The position numbers and the translations under genes are program-made. Positions 16,742-24,786 of a DNA stretch of 63,940 nt are shown here, in pieces (the stretch's first letter is position 1; each line of letters begins with the position of its first letter). Location: positions 1 through 63,940 of the forward strand of contig DVFM01000100.1 of assembly GCA_018713245.1 (NCBI GenBank). The letters are read 5' to 3'. The DNA comes from Candidatus Merdivicinus intestinavium (GTDB taxonomy: Bacteria; Bacillota; Clostridia; Oscillospirales; Ruminococcaceae). Under the pieces are notes generated by a model, which was not told where the DNA came from, did no database searches, and worked only from the letters and a program-made list of their open reading frames with translations.

Positions 16742-18487
16742 ATGTTCCCATTGAAATGGGTATGGGAAAACCTGAAGGGCTACCGAAAAATGTACATCGT
16801 GGCCATCTGCATGGTAACGGTGACATCGGTGCTGAACCTTTCCAACTCCATGATTTCCCAGCAGATCGTCGACCAGGTTCTGGCTCCTCCGGAAGGAGTG
16901 GAGCGGCGCCTGGACCTGCTGGTGCCCCTGGTGCTTTTGATGGTGGGGTTCACACTGTTCCGCACGGGGCTCGGCTACCTGATGGTGATAACCTTTGAAA
17001 AGGGCGGCATCCTGGTGGCGACCAACATCCGCAGTTACATCTACCGGAACATGCAGAAGCAGGATATGAGCTTCTTCGACCGCAACCGCACCGGCGACCT
17101 GATGACCCGCCTGACCGGCGACCTGGACGCGGTGCGCTATGTGGTGGCGTTTTCCAGCCGCGTTGCGGTGGAATCGCTGGTGTCCTTTGTGGCGGTGCTC
17201 ATTTTCTTCCTGTGCACCGACGTGGTGTTTACGCTGGCGCTGTGCTGCCTGTTCCCCCTGATTTATTTCATTACCTACAGCTATTCCCGCAGGGTGCGCC
17301 CGCTGTACGCCGCCCAGCGTGAAAAGCTGGCCGTGATGAACTCCCGCGCGCAGGAAAACATCGCGGGCAACCGCGTGGTCAAAGCCTTCGCCAAGGAGGA
17401 CTACGAAATCGGCCTCTTCGACAAATGCAACACCGACTACCGCGACGCCAACCTGGCGGCCAATATGTTCTGGCTGAAATATTACCCTGCGCTGGAACTG
17501 GCGGCCCAGGCCATGCAGATTGCCGTGCTGCTCATCGGCGGCCTGTTCGTCATGAACGGCCGGATCACCATGGGCCAGCTGATGGCCTTCTCCGGCCTGA
17601 CCTGGACCTTCTCCAACCCCATCCGCAACCTGGGGAACCTCCTGAACGACGCGCAGCGCTTTATGGCCAGCGCCGCCAAGGTCATCGAGCTTTACTACAC
17701 CCGGCCCACCATCGTCAACCGCTACGGCTGCCGGGAAACCAACGAACGCTTTAAAGGCGACATCTCCTTTGAGGACGTTTCCCTCAACCTGGGCGGTCAC
17801 GAGCTTTTGAAGCACATCAACCTCCACGTCAAACCCGGCGAGACGATTGCCATTATGGGCAACACCGGCTCCGGCAAGACGCTCCTGATGAACCTGATCC
17901 CCCGCCTCTACGATATTACGGAAGGCAGCCTCAAGATCGACGGGGTGCCCATCAAGGAATGGGACCTGCACACCCTGCGGCACAACATCGGCATGGCCAC
18001 CCAGGACGTATTCCTGTTCTCCGACACGGTGGACGGCAATATTGCCTACGGGAATTCCGAAATGAGCGAAGAAATGACCCGCCATTACGCCCACCTGGCG
18101 GCGGCGGACTTTATCGACAAGATGGAGCAGGGCTATGAAACCATCGTCGGCGAACGCGGCGTCGGCCTCTCCGGCGGCCAGAAGCAGCGCATCGCCCTGG
18201 CCCGCGCCCTGGCCATCCGCCCGGCCATCCTCATCCTGGACGACACCACGTCCGCTGTGGATATGGAAACCGAGCATTTTATCCAGGAGAGCCTGAGCAA
18301 CCTGGATTTCCCCTGCACCAAGCTCATTGTGGCGCAGCGAATCTCCACCACCCGGCGGGCCGACCGCATTATTATCCTCAAGGATGGTGAGATTTCCGAA
18401 ATCGGCACCCATGAGGAGCTGGCCCACAGCGGCGGGTATTATACCGAGATCTGCCGCCTGCAGGAAGCGATTGGAGGTGAGGAGTAA
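16742..18487 (+). CDS. Heterodimeric ABC exporter, subunit with degenerate ATP site
   Basis: 581 residues: a six-helix transmembrane domain (about 15-320) fused to an ATPase. Walker A is GNTGSGKT near 373 and the signature is LSGGQKQR. Walker B reads ILILDDTTSAVD near 495, with Asp in place of the catalytic Glu. This substitution is typical of the non-catalytic half of heterodimeric multidrug-type exporters. The stop overlaps the next start (TAATG), so the pair is translationally coupled. The Shine-Dalgarno sequence is weak (GGCGGTGATTTT before ATG). The substrate may be a drug, lipid or peptide. Confidence 0.92.
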   Translation: MFPLKWVWENLKGYRKMYIVAICMVTVTSVLNLSNSMISQQIVDQVLAPPEGVERRLDLLVPLVLLMVGFTLFRTGLGYLMVITFEKGGILVATNIRSYIYRNMQKQDMSFFDRNRTGDLMTRLTGDLDAVRYVVAFSSRVAVESLVSFVAVLIFFLCTDVVFTLALCCLFPLIYFITYSYSRRVRPLYAAQREKLAVMNSRAQENIAGNRVVKAFAKEDYEIGLFDKCNTDYRDANLAANMFWLKYYPALELAAQAMQIAVLLIGGLFVMNGRITMGQLMAFSGLTWTFSNPIRNLGNLLNDAQRFMASAAKVIELYYTRPTIVNRYGCRETNERFKGDISFEDVSLNLGGHELLKHINLHVKPGETIAIMGNTGSGKTLLMNLIPRLYDITEGSLKIDGVPIKEWDLHTLRHNIGMATQDVFLFSDTVDGNIAYGNSEMSEEMTRHYAHLAAADFIDKMEQGYETIVGERGVGLSGGQKQRIALARALAIRPAILILDDTTSAVDMETEHFIQESLSNLDFPCTKLIVAQRISTTRRADRIIILKDGEISEIGTHEELAHSGGYYTEICRLQEAIGGEE

Positions 18488-20274
18488 TGGCAGTACGCAA
18501 CAAGTACGATGTGGACGAGACCCTGGAAACTCCATTTAATATCAAGCACCTGAAACGGGCGGCCGTCTATGCGAAAAAACGCTACAAAATGATGATTATC
18601 GCCCTGGTTGCCAGCATGATTTCCGCGCTGTCCGCCATGATTTACCCCCTCATCCTGGAGCACGCTTTCGACTACACCATCCCGGAAAAGAACGTGGGGG
18701 AACTTGTCGGCCTGACCCTGCTGACCATTCTCACCATCGCCATCGTTATCGTAATGAATACCGTCCGCTCCCGGCTGATGGCCCTGGTCGGGCAGGGAAT
18801 CATCTACGACATGCGCAAGGACCTGTTCGACCATCTCCAGGAATTGCCCTTTTCCTTCTATGACAGCCGCCCTCACGGCAAGATTCTGACCCGCGTCATC
18901 CAGTACGTCAACAACGTGTCGGATATGCTGTCAAACGGCGTTGTCAACTTTATCCTGGAAATTTTCAACCTGATTTTTATCGCCATTTTCATGTTCTTTG
19001 TGGACGTCCAGCTTTCGCTGGTGGTGGTGGCCGGCATCCCGATTTTCGTGGTGGTCATCCTCCTCATTAAACCGGCGCAGCGCCGCGTCTGGCAGCAGGT
19101 GTCCAACAAGGGTTCCAACATGAACGCCTACCTCCAGGAGAGCCTGGACGGCGCCAAGATCACCCAGCTTTTCACCCGGGAACAGCAGAACGCCGGCATT
19201 TTTGACCGCCTGAACATGGACTATTACCATCTCTGGAACAAGGCCCAGCGGATTTCCAACTGCGTCTGGGTGACGGTGGACAACGTTTCCACCTGGGTTG
19301 TGGGCGCGCTGTACATCATCGGCGTGCTGGTCATGAACCCCATGGCCTCCTTCGGTACCATCGTGGCAATTTCCAACTACGCCTGGCGGTTTTGGCAGCC
19401 GCTTCTGAACCTTTCCAACCTTTACAACACCTTTATCAACGGCGTCGCCTACCTGGAGCGTATCTTCGAGATGATCGACGAGCCCGTGGAAATCAAGGAC
19501 GCGCCCGACGCCTACGAGCTGCCCAAGGTGGAGGGCCGGGTCACCTTCGAGGACGTGACCTTCGCCTACGAGCCGCCCCGCAACATTCTGGAGCACGTCT
19601 CCTTCGACGTGAAGCCCGGCGAGAGCATCGCCCTGGTCGGCCCCACCGGCGCGGGAAAATCCACCATCGTCAACCTGATCTCCCGGTTCTATGACCTGAG
19701 CGGCGGCCGCATCCTCATCGACGGCCACGATATTTCCAAAGTCACCCTCCACTCCCTGCGGTCCCAGATGGGCATTATGCTGCAGGACAGCTTCATCTTC
19801 TCGGGCACGATTCTGGACAATATCCGCTACGCCCGCCAGGACGCCACTGACGAGGAAGTGCGGCGGGCCTGCAAGACCGTCTGCGCCGACGAGTTCATCA
19901 GCGAGATGGAAAAAGGCTATCTGACCGAAGTCAACGAGCGCGGCTCCCGGCTGTCCCAGGGCCAGCGCCAGCTGGTTTCCTTCGCCCGGACGCTGCTGGC
20001 CGACCCGAAGATTCTCATTCTGGACGAAGCCACCTCCTCCATCGACGCCAAAACCGAGCGGATGGTCCAGACGGCCCTCAACGAGCTGCTGAAGGGGCGC
20101 ACCTCCTTCATCATCGCCCACCGGCTGTCCACCATCAAAAACTGCGACAAGATCATGTATGTCTCCAACAAGGGCATCAGCGAATGCGGCACCCACGAGG
20201 AGCTGCTGGCCAAGAAGGGCGACTACTATAAGCTCTACACCGCCCAGCGGACCGGAAACATGGGAAAACTGTAA
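18487..20274 (+). CDS. Heterodimeric ABC exporter, catalytic subunit
   Basis: 595 residues and partner of the preceding gene. About 20 N-terminal cytoplasmic residues (VDETLETPFNIKHLKRAA) precede six membrane helices. Walker A is GPTGAGKST near 385, the signature is LSQGQRQ, and Walker B ILILDEATSSID near 510 keeps Glu. The switch His is in IIAHRLST. The transcript ends at the hairpin 20283-20321. Confidence 0.93.
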   Translation: MAVRNKYDVDETLETPFNIKHLKRAAVYAKKRYKMMIIALVASMISALSAMIYPLILEHAFDYTIPEKNVGELVGLTLLTILTIAIVIVMNTVRSRLMALVGQGIIYDMRKDLFDHLQELPFSFYDSRPHGKILTRVIQYVNNVSDMLSNGVVNFILEIFNLIFIAIFMFFVDVQLSLVVVAGIPIFVVVILLIKPAQRRVWQQVSNKGSNMNAYLQESLDGAKITQLFTREQQNAGIFDRLNMDYYHLWNKAQRISNCVWVTVDNVSTWVVGALYIIGVLVMNPMASFGTIVAISNYAWRFWQPLLNLSNLYNTFINGVAYLERIFEMIDEPVEIKDAPDAYELPKVEGRVTFEDVTFAYEPPRNILEHVSFDVKPGESIALVGPTGAGKSTIVNLISRFYDLSGGRILIDGHDISKVTLHSLRSQMGIMLQDSFIFSGTILDNIRYARQDATDEEVRRACKTVCADEFISEMEKGYLTEVNERGSRLSQGQRQLVSFARTLLADPKILILDEATSSIDAKTERMVQTALNELLKGRTSFIIAHRLSTIKNCDKIMYVSNKGISECGTHEELLAKKGDYYKLYTAQRTGNMGKL

Positions 20275-20282
20275 ACAGGATG

Positions 20283-20321
20283 AAACGGGCTCCGGCCAAA
20301 AGCGGCTGGGGCCCGTTTTTC
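20283..20321 (+). terminator. Terminator after the exporter pair
   Basis: ACGGGCTCCGGCC and GGCTGGGGCCCGT form a stem with G-U pairs, then TTTTT. It precedes the metallophosphoesterase ribosome site, so that gene may depend on read-through. Confidence 0.6.
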
Positions 20322-20341
20322 AGGAAAGGGAGGAAATCCAA

Positions 20342-21280
20342 ATGGAAGTGAAAGCGCTGATCTTTGCGGACATCCACTATACCGGCATTATGCCGGACGC
20401 CATCGGCCGGCTGAAGGCCATCATAGAAGCCGCCCGGCGGGAGCAGGCCGACTGCATCCTCTGCCTGGGGGATACCGCCTGGTCCAAGCCGGAGTTCCGG
20501 GATATCGCCGATATTTGGAACGGCATCGAGCTGCCGCATTATATGGCGCTGGGCAACCACGACATGGACCGCAACTCCAAGGAGGAGGTGACGGCGTTTT
20601 ACGGCCTCCCTTCCAACTATTATTCCTTTGACGTGAAGGGCCTCCATTTTGCCGCCCTGGACACCAACTATTTCCGCCGGGAGCCGGACGGGGAGGTTTT
20701 TGACTACGACCACGCCAATTATGCGGGCCAGATTACCGACTGCATGCCCCAGGCCCAGCTGGACTGGCTGGCGGAGGACCTGCGCGCCACGGAAAAGCCT
20801 ACCATCCTCCTGAGCCACGCGCCCCTTTACGACGACGGAGAGCCTGCCGCCTGCTGCAAGGAGCGCGAGGCGCTCCACAGGCTGCTGCTGGACCACAACC
20901 GGCAGCGGGGCTGGAAGCAGGCCTTCCTCAGCTGCAACGGCCACATGCACCTGGACAGCCTCGCCGACTGGGACGGCATTCATTATCTGGAAATCAACAG
21001 CGCTTCCAACCAGTGGCTGGGGGGCGAATACGCCCTTCTGGAGCCGGACGAGACCTTTTCCGCCGCCCAGCACGAAGCCTATGACTGCCTGCGGTATACG
21101 GCGCCTTTCCGCGACCCGGTTTATGCCCTGCTGACCTTTGATCTGGAGGCGCAAACCCTGCGGGTGACGGGGCCCCAGAGCAGCTACATCGGCCCCACCC
21201 CCATGGAACGGGGGCACAGCGGTTATGTGGGGACCGCCCCTCTGACCGCCGGGACAGCGCCGCGGTTCTTCCGCTGGTAA
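20342..21280 (+). CDS. Calcineurin-like metallophosphoesterase
   Basis: 312 residues with all five blocks of the metallophosphoesterase fold: FADIHY near the N-terminus, CLGDTAW, ALGNHDMD, LLSHAPL and CNGHMH. No signal peptide or membrane segment, so it is cytoplasmic. It resembles 3',5'-cyclic nucleotide phosphodiesterase-like proteins (Icc/CpdA outline), but the substrate cannot be assigned. ATG at 20342 follows AAAGGGAGG at eight bases. Confidence 0.88.
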   Translation: MEVKALIFADIHYTGIMPDAIGRLKAIIEAARREQADCILCLGDTAWSKPEFRDIADIWNGIELPHYMALGNHDMDRNSKEEVTAFYGLPSNYYSFDVKGLHFAALDTNYFRREPDGEVFDYDHANYAGQITDCMPQAQLDWLAEDLRATEKPTILLSHAPLYDDGEPAACCKEREALHRLLLDHNRQRGWKQAFLSCNGHMHLDSLADWDGIHYLEINSASNQWLGGEYALLEPDETFSAAQHEAYDCLRYTAPFRDPVYALLTFDLEAQTLRVTGPQSSYIGPTPMERGHSGYVGTAPLTAGTAPRFFRW

Positions 21281-21299
21281 CTGCGCTGTTATATCAAAA

Positions 21300-21334
21300 A
21301 CGGGGGTCCCTTCTATGGGACGCCCCGTTTTTTT
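21300..21334 (+). terminator. Terminator after the metallophosphoesterase gene
   Basis: ACGGGGGTCCC and GGGACGCCCCGT around TTCTAT, then TTTTTTT. It is convergent with the GNAT gene that ends at 21353. Confidence 0.8.
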
Positions 21335-21352
21335 GCGGATATTTTGTCAATC

Positions 21353-21763
21353 TCAGTCCATCGCCAGATAGCAGACGCACCCTGCCTGGCCTGCGGGCCG
21401 AAAGCCGCAGCTTTCATAAAAGGCGGCAGTTTCCGGCCGGTCGTCGGTGAGCAGGACCAGCTGCCGGATGTGGGCGGCGTCCGCCCGCAGCTGCCGGAGC
21501 AGAACCCTTCCAAGCCCCTTGCGCTGATACTCCGGGCGGATCAGGATGTCCTGCACATACAGGATGGTTTCTCCGTCGCCCACCGCCCGCAGAAGGCCGA
21601 TGAGACGCCCGTTTTCCCGGAAAAAATACCGGAAGCGGCTGTTTTGAACCGCACGGAGCAGCCGTTCCGGCTCCGCCGTATAGGCGGTCCAGCCGACGCT
21701 TTCGTACAGGTCGAGAAGCGCCGGGAGGGCGGGCAATGCAGCAGTCAACTCAATCGAATGCAT
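21353..21763 (-). CDS. GNAT family N-acetyltransferase
   Basis: 136 residues. The acetyl-CoA loop is IRPEYQRKGLGRVLLRQL near 75-92, preceded by the beta-strand LYVQDILI, and AAFYESCGF lies near the C-terminus. These are motifs A and B of GNAT enzymes. The acceptor is unknown. AAAGGAGGATTCC precedes the ATG. Single gene on the minus strand, just downstream of the methyltransferase gene (66 bases). Confidence 0.88.
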   Translation of the reverse strand: MHSIELTAALPALPALLDLYESVGWTAYTAEPERLLRAVQNSRFRYFFRENGRLIGLLRAVGDGETILYVQDILIRPEYQRKGLGRVLLRQLRADAAHIRQLVLLTDDRPETAAFYESCGFRPAGQAGCVCYLAMD

Positions 21764-21828
21764 GGAATCCTCCTTTCTGCTGTTTATTCAGAAAGGAAGG
21801 GCCGCAGCCTGACCACTCGAATTCCCCC

Positions 21829-22575
21829 TTATTTTTTGTGTTTTGCCACGTAAACAAGCCGCTGGGAGTCGGGGCGCGGCGTGGCGGAAAAATCCTCATC
21901 GTAAACCGCCTCCAGCCGGAGCCCCGCCTGTTCCAGGGCCGCCAGCACTTCTTCGTGGGAGTAAGCGCGCTCGGCGAAGCTCTCCTCCATCCGGGCGTAA
22001 AGGCCGTCCTCGGCCTCCGCGAAGATGGCAAGGTCCATCTGGACCAGGCCGTCCTCCAAAAGGGTATTCTGCCACGCGCAGAAGGCCTCGTCGTAGTCGT
22101 ACAGAAAGGCGTTGTTCCCCAGCACCTCCCGGTGCTTGTAGGGCGTGTTCAGGTCAAAGACAAACACGCCGTCCGGATGGAGGAACAGCGCCGTTTTTGC
22201 GATGGCGGCGCAGAAATCCCGGTAATCCGTCAGGTGGTTCAGGCTGTCCAGCGCCGAAACGGCGGCGTCCACTGTGCCGTAAAGGTCCAGCTCGGTCATT
22301 TCCTGGCAGATGTAGGTGATGTCCCGCCCGCTTTCCATGCGCTTCCGCTGGGCCTGCCAGAGCATGTCCGGGGAATTGTCCACCCCGATGGCGTCATAGC
22401 CCAAAGCGGCCAGTTCTTCGGTCAGCGTCCCGGTGCCGCAGCCCAGGTCCAGCAGAATTCCGCGGAATCCGCCGTGCTTTAAAATCAGCCGGTCAAAGCC
22501 GGCGGCCCGGGCCGGATAGTCGATATCGGAGGTCAAAAGGTCGTAAACCTCCGCAAACTGCCCGTAATGGCTCAT
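21829..22575 (-). CDS. Class I SAM-dependent methyltransferase
   Basis: 248 residues. Motif I is LLDLGCGTGTLTEELAALGYDAIGVDNS near 41-68, with the ribose-binding acidic residue at the end. Further motifs are FDLNT and the C-terminal GLRLEAVYDEDF. This outline is common in conserved clostridial methyltransferases of unknown target. Its ATG overlaps the stop of the YerC-type regulator gene (ATGA), so the two are translationally coupled. Confidence 0.88.
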   Translation of the reverse strand: MSHYGQFAEVYDLLTSDIDYPARAAGFDRLILKHGGFRGILLDLGCGTGTLTEELAALGYDAIGVDNSPDMLWQAQRKRMESGRDITYICQEMTELDLYGTVDAAVSALDSLNHLTDYRDFCAAIAKTALFLHPDGVFVFDLNTPYKHREVLGNNAFLYDYDEAFCAWQNTLLEDGLVQMDLAIFAEAEDGLYARMEESFAERAYSHEEVLAALEQAGLRLEAVYDEDFSATPRPDSQRLVYVAKHKK

Positions 22576-22895
22576 TCTTCCGCTTCCCTGCCTTCGGCTT
22601 CCTCTTTGGCCTTCAGCCGCTCAAAGACGATCTCGTAACCGTCGCAGCCGTAGTGAAGCGAACGGTTGACGCGGCTGATGGTGGCGGTACTGGCGCCGGT
22701 CTGGGCCACAATATCGCTGTAAACCTTGTTTTCGCTGAGCATTTTGGCCACTTTGATCCGCTGGGAAAGGGCCTTCAGCTCCGGGACTGTGCAGAGGTCC
22801 TCGAAAAATTTGTAGCATTCTTCCATGCTTTGGAGTTCCAGAACCGCTTTGAACAAAAGCTCCACATGGAATTCCTTCAGTTTTTCGTTCATCAT
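22572..22895 (-). CDS. YerC/YecD family TrpR-related DNA-binding protein
   Basis: 107 residues. The helix-turn-helix reads ALSQRIKVAKMLSENKVYSDIVAQTGASTATISRVNRSLHYG, the TrpR-superfamily fold characteristic of YerC. These are small regulators with poorly known targets. ATG at 22895 follows AGGAAAGGATT. First gene of an operon with the methyltransferase and driven by the promoter at 22949-22977. Confidence 0.9.
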   Translation of the reverse strand: MMNEKLKEFHVELLFKAVLELQSMEECYKFFEDLCTVPELKALSQRIKVAKMLSENKVYSDIVAQTGASTATISRVNRSLHYGCDGYEIVFERLKAKEEAEGREAEE

Positions 22896-22948
22896 TGTCC
22901 AATCCTTTCCTAGTCGTTGGGGAAACTCATAATGGTCTGCCTTACCTG

Positions 22949-22977
22949 ATTTTAACACTCTGCATCATGAAAGTCAA
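22949..22977 (-). promoter_or_regulatory. Promoter of the YerC-methyltransferase operon
   Basis: Minus strand TTGACT (22972-22977), 17-base spacer, TAAAAT (22949-22954). Confidence 0.75.
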
Positions 22978-22990
22978 CCCTTTTTTATTA

Positions 22991-23140
22991 CGACGCGGCC
23001 GCACGCCTTCCTTCGATACCGCTGGAGCGGCGCGACAAGCTGCGCCGCTATTGATCAGGGCTCTTTCCTCTCGAAAAGTTCCATTCCAGCAATTGCCGCG
23101 CTGCTCCGGCAGTGCCGAATCTGGACGTGCGGCCGCGTCG
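22991..23140. repeat. 150-bp segment bounded by a perfect 15-bp inverted repeat
   Basis: CGACGCGGCCGCACG (22991-23005) and CGTGCGGCCGCGTCG (23126-23140) are exact inverted repeats with a palindromic GCGGCCGC core. Inside is a second stem GCGGCGC/GCGCCGC near 23027-23048. It starts seven bases after the GNAT stop (minus strand) and ends before the yerC promoter. No ORF. Confidence 0.6.
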
Positions 23141-23147
23141 ACATAAA

Positions 23148-23705
23148 TTACCAGGGAAAATGCTTGGCAGGCTGACGGAATTCGTAAACCAGGCAGGCGA
23201 ACTGCCCGTTGGAGGTGGGAACGTCCAGGGTTTCCCCCACCCGCATGGACATGCCGGCTTTCTGCATCACCCGGCCGGACGCGGGGTTTTCGATGGCATG
23301 CTTGGCGATAACCCGGCGATAGCCCACCTTTTTGACGGCGAATTCCAGGATGGTTTTCAGCGCCTCCGTGGCGTAGCCGCGGTTCCACCAGCGTTCGCCC
23401 AGGCAGTAGCCCGCTTCGCAGCATTTGTGGCCGTCGCCCTCCATCAGCCCGATGGAACCGATGAGCTGGCCGCTGGCCTTTTCCACCATGGCCCACTCGT
23501 AAAAATCCCGGCGGCGGTATTGGCGCAGCCAGTTTTCAATGACAGCCCGGGTCTCCTTCTCCGAACGGTGGGCCGTCCAGGTGAGACAGCGGGTGACGGC
23601 CGGGTGGCTGGCCCAGTTGGCAAACATGGCGGGGATGTCCGATTCCTGGAAGCGCCGCAGCAGCAGCCGCTCCGTTTCCAATGTGATGGTTCCGCAATGC
23701 TTCAT
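23148..23705 (-). CDS. GNAT family N-acetyltransferase (RimJ/RimL type)
   Basis: 185 residues. It starts with ITLETERLLLRRFQESDIPAMF, the usual RimJ/RimL-type opening. The acetyl-CoA region is YCLGERWWNRGYATEALKTILEFAV, followed by NPASGRVMQKAGM. The acceptor may be a ribosomal-protein N-terminus or a small molecule. GCGAAGGAGAG precedes the ATG at 23705. The frame stays open further upstream to 23945, but no ribosome site supports an earlier start. Confidence 0.88.
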   Translation of the reverse strand: MKHCGTITLETERLLLRRFQESDIPAMFANWASHPAVTRCLTWTAHRSEKETRAVIENWLRQYRRRDFYEWAMVEKASGQLIGSIGLMEGDGHKCCEAGYCLGERWWNRGYATEALKTILEFAVKKVGYRRVIAKHAIENPASGRVMQKAGMSMRVGETLDVPTSNGQFACLVYEFRQPAKHFPW

Positions 23706-23746
23706 AAAAACCGCTCTCCTTCGCTTCGATGTGCTGGAAATCAGCC

Positions 23747-23775
23747 TTGGAATTTTCAGCAGGCTATGGTATAAT
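23747..23775 (+). promoter_or_regulatory. Promoter of the PHP-phosphatase / CLC operon
   Basis: TTGGAA (23747-23752), 17-base spacer, perfect TATAAT (23770-23775). The leader to the ATG at 23968 is about 185 bases; I recognise no riboswitch in it. Confidence 0.7.
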
Positions 23776-23967
23776 AATTGCAGAGGTTCCCCATCCGGGA
23801 GCCTTTTCTCCGGAAATGCCCGCTGCGGGAATGCCCAGACGGGAAAACTGTATGATTTCTCTGAAATATCCAATCCGTATAAAACGGAATGCGCCTGTGT
23901 TCTTCTATCATTGTACCACATTTGGCGCGGAAAAAACATAGGCAACAGTCAGGATGGTGACAAAAAA

Positions 23968-24786
23968 ATGAATCAAATTTGGGACATGCATGTCCATACC
24001 TGCCGGAGCTTCGACGCCCAGGCGCTGCCGGAGGAACAGCTTGCCCAGGCGGCCCGGCTGGGGTTTGCAGGCTTTGCGGTGACCAACCACTGCGACGTCA
24101 ACATGCAGTCATTGGCGGAAGCCCGGGCCGCCTTTCTGGCCGACGCGGAGGACGTTAGGCGGCTGCGGGAAAGCACGCCCGGCCCGCTGGTGCTCCAGGG
24201 GATCGAGCTGGGAGAACCGCTGGAGGACCTCCCCTATGCGGAGGAGATGATGGGCCTGCTTTCCTACGACTATATCCTCGGCTCGGTCCACAACACCCCC
24301 GGCCAGGAGGATTTTTACTTTATGGACTGTTCCGGAATTGACCTGGACCGGGTCCTGACGCCTTACTTTGAGGAGCTGATCCGCCTGGCGGAGTGGGGGA
24401 AAACCGATTCCATTGCCCATTTAACCTATCCTCTCCGTTATATTGAGGGAAAATATCACAGAAAGGTGGACCTTTCCCGCTATTCCGACCGGATTGACCA
24501 GCTTTTTCGGACAATGATCGGCAAAAACCTGGCGCTGGAGGTCAATTCCAGCGGGCTGCGGCAGGAGATCGGACGCCCCATGCCGGACGAGCGGTTTCTC
24601 CGCCGGTATTATGAGCTGGGAGGGCGGCGGATTATTTTCGGCTCCGACGCCCACGCCGCCGGGGATTTTGGGGCCGGAATCCGGGAATGCATGGCGCTGT
24701 GCCGCCGTATCGGCTTCCGGGAGGCCTGCTTTTTCCGCGGGCGGAAGGCGCAGACCTACAGCATAGGAGAGGAGGAACAGCCATGA
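23968..24786 (+). CDS. PHP-domain phosphoesterase, histidinol-phosphatase-like
   Basis: 272 residues of the PHP superfamily. Metal ligands are seen in DMHVHTCRSFDAQ (residues 6-18), TNHCD near 40, GIELGE, GSVHN, AHLTYP and GSDAHAAGDFG near the C-terminus. This set fits the HisK-type histidinol phosphatases, but no his gene is nearby, so another phosphate ester is possible. Its stop overlaps the start of the CLC gene (ATGA). Confidence 0.88.
   Translation: MNQIWDMHVHTCRSFDAQALPEEQLAQAARLGFAGFAVTNHCDVNMQSLAEARAAFLADAEDVRRLRESTPGPLVLQGIELGEPLEDLPYAEEMMGLLSYDYILGSVHNTPGQEDFYFMDCSGIDLDRVLTPYFEELIRLAEWGKTDSIAHLTYPLRYIEGKYHRKVDLSRYSDRIDQLFRTMIGKNLALEVNSSGLRQEIGRPMPDERFLRRYYELGGRRIIFGSDAHAAGDFGAGIRECMALCRRIGFREACFFRGRKAQTYSIGEEEQP

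Noticed and set aside
22991..23140. Cloning-vector linker (two NotI sites, one SalI site)
   Set aside because: The recognition sequences are expected in such GC-rich DNA, and the flanks and interior look genomic. Read-level checks would settle it.
23776..23967. Fluoride (crcB) riboswitch before the CLC operon
   Set aside because: The conserved GGCGAUG and pseudoknot elements were not found.
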